7,724 bases of DNA, from assembly GCA_018268695.1 (NCBI GenBank), contig JAFDWD010000987.1, positions 1 through 7,724 of the forward strand. The letters are read 5' to 3'. Source of the DNA: Actinomycetota bacterium. Its GTDB lineage: Bacteria > Actinomycetota > Thermoleophilia > Solirubrobacterales > 70-9. Both the position numbers and the translations under genes were made by a program. Positions 1-6,657 of this stretch are shown here, piece after piece (position 1 is the stretch's first letter; each line of letters opens with the position of its first letter). The notes beneath the pieces are model-generated. The model saw only the letters and a program-made list of their open reading frames with translations, had not been told where the DNA came from and did not search any database.

Positions 1-3000
1 AGACGAACACCACGCCGGAAAAATTCGAGTACATCCCGGCGAAAAACATCGATAAATCGATCACCGAAGCGGAATCGAACACCGGGCCGCTGCTCGACGA
101 AGCCGAACTGAGGACCAACGGGGCGACGCTGGAAAAGAAAGCGACCACCGAGGTGAAAGAACCTGGCAACTCCGAAAGCCAGGCGACGATCGGCGAGGTC
201 GTCGACTACACGGTCACCGCGAAAGTCCCGGCTAACAGCAAGATCTTCGGGACGCCGGTGATCAAAGACGTGCTCCCGGCCAACGTCGGACTCGTGAGCG
301 GGACGCTGGGTGCCAAGGTCGACGGCGAAGCGCTGCCGGCGCAGGGGCTGACGCTGGAACCGCTCGCCAACGGCTTCGAAGTGCGGTTCAGCGGCGCCTA
401 TCCGGCGACGCCCAGCGCGACCGAACACGTCGTCGTCGTCACCTTCAAAGCGCGGGTCCTGAACATCGCCGCCAACGAACGCGGCAAGACGATCACCAAT
501 ACCGCCTCCTTCGAATTCGAAGACAACCTCGAAGCGGGCGCGAAAGTGATGAAAAGATCGAGCTCCACCCCGGTGGTCGAGCCCGACATCGTCGCGCGGA
601 AGAAGAACCTGCTCCCGTCCGGCCAGACCACCGTGTCCCCCGGTGAAGTCGTCGGATACGAAACCGAAGTCGAAGACAAATCGGGCGCCTCGACCGCCAA
701 CGAAGTCACGGTCGTCGACACGATCCCGCCTGGCATGAAAGTCGTCGGCACCCCGACGCCCGCCGCCACCGTCGCCGGCAACACGATCACCTGGCATCTC
801 GGTGCGATCGCCCCGGGCGCCGTCCAGACGCTCCTCTACGAACTCGAAATCGAAAAACCCGCGAAAGCGGCCTCGAGCTTCACCAACCGGGTCGTCGCGA
901 CGACGCAGAGCCTGCCCGAAGGCGAAGGCGGGGAACCGTCCCAGATCCGCACCGCCGCGTTCGGCCAGTCCGGCTACGAATCGAAAGCCACCGACACGGT
1001 CAAGCTGATCGGCGCGACGGTGAGCAAGGAAGTGACGCCGACCGAAGGCACGATCGGCAAAGACCTCACCTACACGCTGCACATGAACCTGCCGCCGGAA
1101 ATCAAATACTTCAACACGACGATGGTCGACCGGCTGCCGAACGGCGTCACCTTCGACGAACTCGTCAGCACCAAATGCGAATTCGAAGGCGGCGAAGGCT
1201 GCGGCGCCGGCGAAGCGATCGCGCCTGAAGTCCAGCCCGACGGCACCACCTTGCTCGGCTGGTACTTCGGCTTCTTCGAAGCGGGCAAAGCGCGCGAGCT
1301 GACGGTCCAGTTCAAAGCCCACATCGACGACGTGAAGGTCGGCGGCGGCGCCAAAGTCAAAGCGCCGGAAACGCTCACCAACCAGCTCGTCGGCCTCTAC
1401 AACGAAACCGAAGGCACCAAACCGACCACGGTCCCGGTGCCCGGCTCCAACGGCTTCGGCGAAGAAACCGAAAAAGCCGAAGCGACGACCAAAGTGGTCG
1501 AGCCGAACGTGACGCTGGCGAAGGCAGTGTCCGCGGAACCGGCACTGGCCGGCGGGGTCGCGGCGCAGCCGGGCAGCAAACTGACCTACTCGCTCACCGT
1601 CGGCAACACCGGCACCTCGACCGCCTACGAAGTCGAAGTCGAAGACACCAATACGACCGGCAACCTGCGGAACGTCACGCCGGTCGTCGGGGCCGAATTC
1701 GTCAAATCGGCTCCGGGGGCGCCGTTGATCTGGGTCCTGCCGAAAGTCGAAGCCGGGAAAACGGTGACGCTCACCTACACCGCCGAGCTCCCGCCGTCCG
1801 GCGAACTCGAAGACAAAGAGGAAGTCGACAACGCGGCGGCGGTCCCGAGCTACTTCGGGCTCGAAAAGAGCGAGCGCGAAGCGGCGAAAACCTTCCGCAC
1901 CTACGAAGGGCCGGAAGCGACGAAAGACCTCGAAGTCGCGCTGCCGAAGATCGGCGTGGTGAAGACGACCGGCGTCGAAAGCTTCCCCGACGAAGCGAGC
2001 GCGGAAGTCGGCAAAGCCTTCCCTTGGCGTGTCGTCGTGACCAACGAATCGACGCTCGCCGGAGCGAAAGCGGTGACGGTGGAAGACGTGCTGCCGCCCC
2101 ACTGGGAATACGTCTCGGGTAGCAGCGAATTCAAAGCGATCGGCGGCGCGGTGGTGCCGTCGACCGAAGTCGAGCCGACCGAAGCCGGCACCGAAGTCAA
2201 GACGCTGACCTGGGCGAGCATCGCCGAACTACCGCCGGGCGCTTCGGTCGAAGTGCTCTTCGAGGCCCGCCCGACCGTGACGGCGATCGCCAACGTGGGT
2301 GGCGCCAAACAGGCCAACAAGGCGATCGGGTCCTTCCAGGATCTCTCCGGCGCGAGCGGCAGCGAAGCCGGTCCCTACAGCGCCGAAGACGAAGCCGTCG
2401 CCGAGCTCCTGTCACCCGAACTGGCGATCGAAAAGACGCCCGACGGCGGTGAAACGGTCGCCGGGACCAACGACGAATACGAAATCACTGTCTCCAACAG
2501 CGGCACCGGCACCGCCCATGAAGTCGAAGTGAAAGACGTGCTGTCGGCGGGCCAGGAATTCGTCGGTCCGGCGACCGCCGAACCGAGCACCGGGTTCGCC
2601 CAGAAATCGGTGGAAACCGACACGCCCGGTGCCGGCGAAACGACGATCGTCTGGACCATCGCCGAAGTCGCGAACGGGACCCCGGTGAAGATCAAGGTCC
2701 CGATCAAGACGCCGCCCTCGGCGCAAGACGGCGACGAAGTCACCGACCTGGCGACGGTGCGCTCGCCGCAGCAATCCAAAGAACCGAGCGATCCGGGCTC
2801 CTTCGTGATCGAACGTGAAACCAACCTGCGGATCCTGAAGAAAGCGGTCGAGCCGTCGGTCAACGCGGGCGAAGACATCCACTACGAAGTGGAAGTCGAA
2901 AACGAAGGGCCCTCGGACGCGACCGGCATCGTCGTCACCGACCAGCTGCCGGCGAACACGAACTTCAAAGCCGCCGACCCGGAGTGCGCCGAAGCGGGCG

Positions 3001-5033
3001 AAGTCGTGACCTGCGAACTGGCCGAACTCAAACTCGCCGAAAAGCACGTCTTCAAATTCACCGTCGAAGTCGAATCGGGGACCACCGAAACGATCGAAAA
3101 CACGGCGGATGTGGAAGACGACCAAGGCGGCACCGGGGAATCGACCGTGGAAACGCCGATCGGCGGCCTCGCCAACCTGACGATCGAAAAGACCGGTCCG
3201 GACAAGCCGGTGCTGCTCGGCAGTCAGTTCACCTACGAGATCCAGGTGGAGAACGAAGGGCCGTCGGACGCGGTCGGCGCGAAGGTCGAAGACGCGCTGA
3301 AACAGCAGGTGAAATTCCTCTCGGCGACCACCACGGCCGGGACCTGCGACGAAGCGCCCGCCGCCCTCCTCACCTGCGAACTCGGCCGGATGCTGCCGCA
3401 CGCCAAGGTGACGATCGTGGTGACGGTCGAGGCCGTCGAAGTCGGCACCTTCACCAACACCGCGACGTTCGACTCGACCACCTCCCCGGAACCGAAAGAA
3501 GGCGAAGCGCCGCCGACCGAAATCGTCCCGGCCGCCGACCTGGCGATCGCCAAGACCGGGCCCACGACGGTGGCGCCGGACGGCGAAGTGACCTACGGCC
3601 TGCACGTCGAGAACCTCGGGCCGTCGATCGCCCACAAGGTCGTGATCACCGACCCGCTGCCGAAAGGCGTCGACTTCGTCAAGGCGAGTGAAGGCTGCGC
3701 CGCCGCCGCCGGGGTCGTCACCTGCGCGGTCCAGCCCGCCGATGAACTCGAAGTGGGCGGTGCCGCCGACTTCCAGATCACCGTCCACGTGCCGTTCGCC
3801 CTTGGCGGCCAGGCGCTGGTCAACACCGCGACCGTCGCCGCCGAAGAGGCCGACCCGCACATCGAAAACAACTCCAGCACCGTGACCACGACCGTCGGGC
3901 CCGCCGCCGACCTCGCCATCGCCAAGACGATGGGCAAGGCGCAGGCCGGGCAGCCGCTCGTCTACACGCTCGCGGTCACCAACAAGGGCCCGTCCGCATC
4001 GACCGCGGTGACGGTGAAGGACACGCTGCCCGCCGGCACGACCTTCAAGTCCGCGGCGCCGAGCCAGGGCACCTGCTCGGCCTCGGGACAGGCGGTCACC
4101 TGCGGCCTCGGCGCGCTCGCCTCGGGCGGCTCGGCGCAGGTGTCGATCACGGTCGAAGTCGCAGCCGGCGCGACCGGGTCGCTGAAGAACACGGCGACGG
4201 TCGAAGGTCCCGAGCCCGATCCGGACAAGTCGAACAACGAAGCTTCGGTCGAAGGGCCGGTCTCACCCCCGGTTCCGACCGACCCGAACCTCAAGGTCGT
4301 CAAGACCGCCGATACCTCGAGCCCGCGGGTCGGCTCGCCGTTTTCCTACGACGTCGAAGTCACCAACATGAACGGCGGCGAAGCGAAGAACGTGAAGGTG
4401 GTCGACACGCTGAACGGGCCGGTGAAGGTAGTCTCGATCGAAGCCGAAGCGGGGAAGTGTGGCGCGCAGGGCTCGACCATCACCTGCACGATCCCGAGCA
4501 TCCCGGTCGGCAAGACCATCCACATCACCTACTCGGTGATCGCCGAAGCGGCCGGGCCGCTGAAGAACACCGTCAGCGCCCAGGCGGCCAACGGTGAGAA
4601 GGCGCCGGGCAACAATCGCGCGGTGAAGTCGGTGCAGGCGAAGGCGACGCAAGGCACCTTCTCGCTGACCAAGACCGCCTCGCGGAAGGTCGTGCCGGGC
4701 GGCAAGAAGGTCGGCTTCACGATCACCCTCCGCAACGGTGCCACGGCGCTCACCGACGCCAAGATCTGCGATCGCCTGCCGGCCGCGCTGGTCTTCGTCA
4801 AGGCGGCCGGGGCGCGCTTCGTGAACGGAGAAGCCTGTTGGACGGAGCCCTTCGTCGCCGTGCACCGGACGGTGCGGTTCCACCTGACCGCCCGCGCGGT
4901 GAAGGGCTACGTTTCGCGCAAGGCCCGCAACGTGGCGACGGCCGAGGCCGACAACGCCTCGCGCCGCAGCGCCGCCGCGACCGTGCGGGTGAAGCCGGCG
5001 TTCGCCGGCAAGCCCGGCGGTGTCACGGGTTAG
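1..5033 (+). CDS. Giant DUF11-repeat surface/extracellular protein (5' end missing)
   Basis: The reading frame is open from the left edge (first full codon at 3) to TAG at 5031-5033, giving 1676 visible residues. The true start and any signal peptide lie outside the window. The GTG at 153 is only an internal codon, because the first repeat already begins before it (TLEKKATT, from about 127). The visible protein is twelve tandem modules of the DUF11 / TIGR01451 type. Each runs: strand with Lys (IEKTG, IAKTG), G-x-x-hydrophobic-x-Y-x-hydrophobic, N-x-GPS or equivalent, V-x-D-x-LP, and a closing NTATV-like strand. Such proteins are typically long extracellular stalks or adhesins; no ligand can be inferred. 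I see no LPXTG motif, C-terminal membrane helix or autotransporter barrel; the end is basic and glycine-rich (FAGKPGGVTG). The downstream L,D-transpeptidase overlaps by 14 nt. Glu is overwhelmingly GAA. The family call is secure; the function is not. Confidence 0.92.
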   Translation, partial: TNTTPEKFEYIPAKNIDKSITEAESNTGPLLDEAELRTNGATLEKKATTEVKEPGNSESQATIGEVVDYTVTAKVPANSKIFGTPVIKDVLPANVGLVSGTLGAKVDGEALPAQGLTLEPLANGFEVRFSGAYPATPSATEHVVVVTFKARVLNIAANERGKTITNTASFEFEDNLEAGAKVMKRSSSTPVVEPDIVARKKNLLPSGQTTVSPGEVVGYETEVEDKSGASTANEVTVVDTIPPGMKVVGTPTPAATVAGNTITWHLGAIAPGAVQTLLYELEIEKPAKAASSFTNRVVATTQSLPEGEGGEPSQIRTAAFGQSGYESKATDTVKLIGATVSKEVTPTEGTIGKDLTYTLHMNLPPEIKYFNTTMVDRLPNGVTFDELVSTKCEFEGGEGCGAGEAIAPEVQPDGTTLLGWYFGFFEAGKARELTVQFKAHIDDVKVGGGAKVKAPETLTNQLVGLYNETEGTKPTTVPVPGSNGFGEETEKAEATTKVVEPNVTLAKAVSAEPALAGGVAAQPGSKLTYSLTVGNTGTSTAYEVEVEDTNTTGNLRNVTPVVGAEFVKSAPGAPLIWVLPKVEAGKTVTLTYTAELPPSGELEDKEEVDNAAAVPSYFGLEKSEREAAKTFRTYEGPEATKDLEVALPKIGVVKTTGVESFPDEASAEVGKAFPWRVVVTNESTLAGAKAVTVEDVLPPHWEYVSGSSEFKAIGGAVVPSTEVEPTEAGTEVKTLTWASIAELPPGASVEVLFEARPTVTAIANVGGAKQANKAIGSFQDLSGASGSEAGPYSAEDEAVAELLSPELAIEKTPDGGETVAGTNDEYEITVSNSGTGTAHEVEVKDVLSAGQEFVGPATAEPSTGFAQKSVETDTPGAGETTIVWTIAEVANGTPVKIKVPIKTPPSAQDGDEVTDLATVRSPQQSKEPSDPGSFVIERETNLRILKKAVEPSVNAGEDIHYEVEVENEGPSDATGIVVTDQLPANTNFKAADPECAEAGEVVTCELAELKLAEKHVFKFTVEVESGTTETIENTADVEDDQGGTGESTVETPIGGLANLTIEKTGPDKPVLLGSQFTYEIQVENEGPSDAVGAKVEDALKQQVKFLSATTTAGTCDEAPAALLTCELGRMLPHAKVTIVVTVEAVEVGTFTNTATFDSTTSPEPKEGEAPPTEIVPAADLAIAKTGPTTVAPDGEVTYGLHVENLGPSIAHKVVITDPLPKGVDFVKASEGCAAAAGVVTCAVQPADELEVGGAADFQITVHVPFALGGQALVNTATVAAEEADPHIENNSSTVTTTVGPAADLAIAKTMGKAQAGQPLVYTLAVTNKGPSASTAVTVKDTLPAGTTFKSAAPSQGTCSASGQAVTCGLGALASGGSAQVSITVEVAAGATGSLKNTATVEGPEPDPDKSNNEASVEGPVSPPVPTDPNLKVVKTADTSSPRVGSPFSYDVEVTNMNGGEAKNVKVVDTLNGPVKVVSIEAEAGKCGAQGSTITCTIPSIPVGKTIHITYSVIAEAAGPLKNTVSAQAANGEKAPGNNRAVKSVQAKATQGTFSLTKTASRKVVPGGKKVGFTITLRNGATALTDAKICDRLPAALVFVKAAGARFVNGEACWTEPFVAVHRTVRFHLTARAVKGYVSRKARNVATAEADNASRRSAAATVRVKPAFAGKPGGVTG
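127..2819 (+). repeat. DUF11 modules 1-6 (long, mostly cysteine-free class)
   Basis: These are six protein-level tandem modules inside the large CDS. Approximate starts are 127, 573, 1011, 1494, 1941 and 2415, giving lengths of about 149, 146, 161, 149, 158 and 135 aa. They were recognised by recurrent V-x-D-x-LP loops (VKDVLP, VVDTIP, MVDRLP, VEDVLP, VKDVLS) and closing strands (ITNTA, FTNRV, LTNQL, VDNAA, QANKA, VTDLA). Only module 3 contains cysteines (TKCEFEGGEGCG). Module boundaries are drawn by eye and may be off by a few residues. DNA identity between modules is low, so these are old duplications. Confidence 0.8.
2820..5030 (+). repeat. DUF11 modules 7-12 (short, cysteine-paired class)
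   Basis: These are six further tandem modules with approximate starts at 2820, 3168, 3534, 3906, 4284 and 4659, giving lengths of about 116, 122, 124, 126, 125 and 124 aa. They fit the DUF11 consensus better than modules 1-6 (ADLAIAKTGP, ENEGPSDA, NKGPSAS). Modules 7-11 each have a cysteine pair, C-x8-C or C-x9-C, ending in a (V/L/I)TC strand. Module 12 has a wider pair, C-x21-C. Short DNA identity persists between modules: 2901-2921 and 3252-3272 differ at one base, and 3531-3556 and 3903-3928 differ at two. This indicates more recent duplication or homogenisation than in modules 1-6. Confidence 0.82.
4994..5018 (+). promoter_or_regulatory. Overlapping hairpins just before the coupled GTG start
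   Basis: GCCGGC (4994-4999) can pair with GCCGGC (5004-5009) across the loop GTTC. The same right arm (5004-5008) can instead pair with CCGGC (5014-5018), which ends one base before the GTG at 5020. The two pairings are mutually exclusive. They could mask the downstream start unless a ribosome translates the repeat gene to its end, which would fit translational coupling. The sequence codes protein, so the symmetry may be only a by-product of GC-rich codons. Confidence 0.3.
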
Positions 5034-5745
5034 CCGCGGCGTCGCCCTGCTGGGGATCGGCGTCGCGCTCGCCCTCCCGTCTCTCGCCCAGGCCGCGCCC
5101 CCTTCCGATCCCTACGCGCTGACCCCCAGGCTCGCCCACGTCGCCCGGGTCGTCGCGCCGACCTGGGCACGGCGGGAGCCGGGGAAGGTCACCGCGGTGG
5201 CGAAGGTCTCGCCGCTCGCCGAATGGGGTGGGGGCGTGGTCCAGTTCCTGGTGCTGCGCTCGCGGCTGGTCGACGGGCGCCGCTGGCTGCTCGTGCGCCT
5301 GCCGGAACGGCCGAACGACGCCGCCGGCTGGATCCCCGCCGACGTCACCCGCGATTCGACCACGCCGTGGCGGATCGTCGTCTCGACCACGCAGGCACGG
5401 GTGACGGTGCGTCGCGCCGGTCGCCGGGTCGTCCGCTTCCCCGCCGTGGTCGGCAAGCCCGCGACGCCTACCCCCCACGGCCTCTTCGCGATCGACGAGC
5501 CGATCCGCCAGCCCCCGGGCTCCGAACTCGGCCCCTGGGCGCTCTTCCTCACCGCCCACTCCCGCGTCCTCGACGACTACGGCGGCGGCCCCGGCCGCAT
5601 CGCCATCCACGGCCGCGCCGGGCCGCTGTTGGCCAATCCCCTCGGCACCGCCGCGTCCCACGGTTGCATCCGGGTCCCCAATGCGAGGGTCCGGTGGCTG
5701 GCAAGGATCGCGGTGAACGGGACCCCGGTGGAAGTGGTGGGGTAG
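5020..5745 (+). CDS. Secreted L,D-transpeptidase (YkuD family)
   Basis: This 241-aa protein probably cross-links peptidoglycan (3-3 links) or attaches partners to it outside the membrane, by acyl transfer through a cysteine. Residues 1-25 form a Sec signal peptide: basic n-region MSRVSR, hydrophobic core, cleavage after AQA. Residues about 37-110 look like an SH3-like wall-binding domain ending in GWIPADV. Residues about 115-240 are the YkuD catalytic domain with H197 (IHGR), then S213-H214-G215-C216 and R218; the nucleophile is C216 (codon 5665-5667). The H-to-SHGC spacing fits the family motif. The GTG start is chosen because it keeps the basic n-region; no later codon does. There is no visible Shine-Dalgarno sequence, and the first 14 nt overlap the end of the repeat-protein gene, so translation is probably coupled by termination-reinitiation. 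No key residue is missing. Confidence 0.94.
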   Translation: MSRVSRGVALLGIGVALALPSLAQAAPPSDPYALTPRLAHVARVVAPTWARREPGKVTAVAKVSPLAEWGGGVVQFLVLRSRLVDGRRWLLVRLPERPNDAAGWIPADVTRDSTTPWRIVVSTTQARVTVRRAGRRVVRFPAVVGKPATPTPHGLFAIDEPIRQPPGSELGPWALFLTAHSRVLDDYGGGPGRIAIHGRAGPLLANPLGTAASHGCIRVPNARVRWLARIAVNGTPVEVVG

Positions 5746-5762
5746 GGCGGGAGGGGGTCGGG
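5739..5762 (+). other. Candidate G-quadruplex across the transpeptidase stop codon
   Basis: Five G-tracts lie in 24 nt: GGGG (5739-5742), GGG (5745-5747), GGG (5749-5751), GGGGG (5753-5757) and GGG (5760-5762). They are separated by TA, C, A and TC. This fits the canonical four-tract G-quadruplex pattern with very short loops, which are expected to be stable. It starts in the last codons of the transpeptidase, and the TAG (5743-5745) is embedded in it. The G-rich strand is the coding strand, so the mRNA could also fold. A competing hairpin GGGT-CGGG-ACCC is possible at 5755-5766. It may act in 3'-end formation or mRNA stability; that is inference. Confidence 0.5.
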
Positions 5763-5826
5763 ACCCGGGGAAAAGGGACGCAAGGGTCTGCGGCGAGCAC
5801 GGCCGTCCCGGGAGACGTGCGGGAGA

Positions 5827-5841
5827 CGCCCCGAACGGGCG
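5827..5841. terminator. Small GC hairpin in the convergent intergenic region
   Basis: CGCCC (5827-5831) pairs with GGGCG (5837-5841) across the 5-nt loop CGAAC. It lies 81 nt past the transpeptidase stop and could contribute to termination from the + strand. No T-tract follows, so confidence is low. Confidence 0.3.
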
Positions 5842-5856
5842 CCCCGGCGCCAGCCG

Positions 5857-5894
5857 TTCGCTGTTACCCCGCAAAATAGCGGGGAAAGAGCGAA
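5857..5894 (-). terminator. Intergenic hairpin, probable terminator of the SIMPL operon
   Basis: The outer stem TTCGCT (5857-5862) pairs with AGCGAA (5889-5894). The inner stem CCCCGC (5867-5872) pairs with GCGGGG (5879-5884) around the loop AAAATA. Between the stems, two T-A pairs are flanked by G-G and A-A mismatches, so 14 of 16 positions pair. It lies between convergent genes, 22 nt past the minus-strand SIMPL stop and 111 nt past the plus-strand transpeptidase stop, so it best serves the minus-strand operon and may work both ways. No T-tract follows on either strand, as is common for terminators in high-GC actinobacteria. Confidence 0.65.
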
Positions 5895-5916
5895 GGGCCA
5901 GGACTGCCGCAAACCC

Positions 5917-6633
5917 CTAAGCCAGTTCGAAGACCACGTGGACCGTCGCCTTGACCCGGGAGGTGCCGGGTTTCGTCGGCGGCGTCGGGGCGCCCTTGGC
6001 GACGGGGGCTCCTTCGGAGCCGGCGCTCTCGAACCGTGGTCCGATGAGTTCGGCGCCTTCGCCTTCTTCGATCGTCAGCGCCTGGCCGAGCTTGGCGCCG
6101 GCCTGGGTGGCGAGGATGCTCGCGCGTTCCTTGGCCTTTTCGAAGGCCGCGGCCAGGGCCTTGGCGAACGCTTCTTCTTCGTTGCCGACGGTGAAGGTCG
6201 GGCCGCTGACGCCGGTCGCTCCGGCGGCGAGGCCCTTCGAGATCAGTTCGCCGGACTTGTCGGGTTCGTGGAGGGTCACCTGGACGCCCTCGGTGGCGCG
6301 GTAGACGGTCACCTTGCCCTTCTGGATCGGCCGGATGTTGATGCGGCCAGTGCGGATGTCCCCTTCGCCGACGCCGGGGAAGGCTTTGGCGGCGGCGATC
6401 ACCTTGCGCAGGCCGGCGGCGGTCGCCTGCAGGGCGGCGGTCCGCGTCTTCGCTTCCCGCTTCACCCCGAAGCCGACCTTGGCGGTGTCGTTCGGGACTT
6501 TGATGTTCGCCGAGGCGGTGACGGCCACGGTGCGGCCGGTCGCAGCCCCCGCGGCGGCGGGGAGGAGGAGGGCGCAGGTCGCCACGGCCGCGGCCAAGGA
6601 CAGGATCAGGGCTGATTTTCGCGATGAAGACAT
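5917..6633 (-). CDS. Secreted SIMPL-domain (DUF541, YggE/BP26-like) protein
   Basis: This 238-aa exported protein has a Sec signal peptide at residues 1-30 (SSSRK n-region, leucine/alanine core, cleavage after AGA). One SIMPL/DUF541 domain covers about residues 34-237. It shows the family's pattern: a first strand of the form VAVTASANIKVPNDTA, a helix rich in Ala and Lys, GEGDIRTGRINIRPI, a YRATEGVQVTL strand, the DKSGELISKGLAAGA segment, and a long Ala/Lys/Glu helix before a closing VHVVFELA strand. Family members include E. coli YggE (linked to oxidative stress) and Brucella BP26; the molecular role is unsettled. The ATG at 6633 is preferred to the one at 6639 because the GAGGA Shine-Dalgarno sequence is 7 nt from the former and 1 nt from the latter. 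It follows the oxidoreductase gene by 24 nt on the same strand, so the two are probably co-transcribed. Glu codons are 15 GAA to 2 GAG, the reverse of its operon partner. Confidence 0.93.
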   Translation of the reverse strand: MSSSRKSALILSLAAAVATCALLLPAAAGAATGRTVAVTASANIKVPNDTAKVGFGVKREAKTRTAALQATAAGLRKVIAAAKAFPGVGEGDIRTGRINIRPIQKGKVTVYRATEGVQVTLHEPDKSGELISKGLAAGATGVSGPTFTVGNEEEAFAKALAAAFEKAKERASILATQAGAKLGQALTIEEGEGAELIGPRFESAGSEGAPVAKGAPTPPTKPGTSRVKATVHVVFELA

Positions 6634-6640
6634 ATGCATG

Positions 6641-6645
6641 TCCTC
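6641..6645 (-). promoter_or_regulatory. Shine-Dalgarno of the SIMPL gene, deciding its start
   Basis: Read on the minus strand this is GAGGA. It is followed by C, ATG, CAT, ATG. The first ATG (6637-6639) is only 1 nt away, too close for normal initiation; the second (6631-6633) is at 7 nt, which is optimal. The protein therefore probably starts MSSSRK rather than MHMSSSRK. Confidence 0.7.
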
Positions 6646-6657
6646 ACTACCCCCGAG

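Noticed and set aside
153..155. GTG as the start of the repeat protein
   Set aside because: The frame is open to the window edge and the first module begins before this codon; no signal peptide follows it.
509..522. 14-bp palindrome CTTCGAATTCGAAG
   Set aside because: It lies deep in coding sequence and follows from Phe-Glu-Phe-Glu codons (TTC GAA); no regulatory context.
2412..3860. 482-codon open frame on the minus strand inside the repeat gene
   Set aside because: It is antisense to clear DUF11 modules and its translation is low-complexity (Arg, Gly, Asp, Phe, Val). This is typical of a GC-rich shadow frame.
5223..5879. 218-codon plus-strand frame overlapping the transpeptidase
   Set aside because: It is Arg/Pro-rich, out of frame with the intact YkuD gene, and has no motif.
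6574..6633. Lipobox around Cys20 of the SIMPL protein
   Set aside because: The residue before the cysteine is Thr and the hydrophobic core continues past it to an AGA cleavage site; an ordinary Sec signal peptide fits better.
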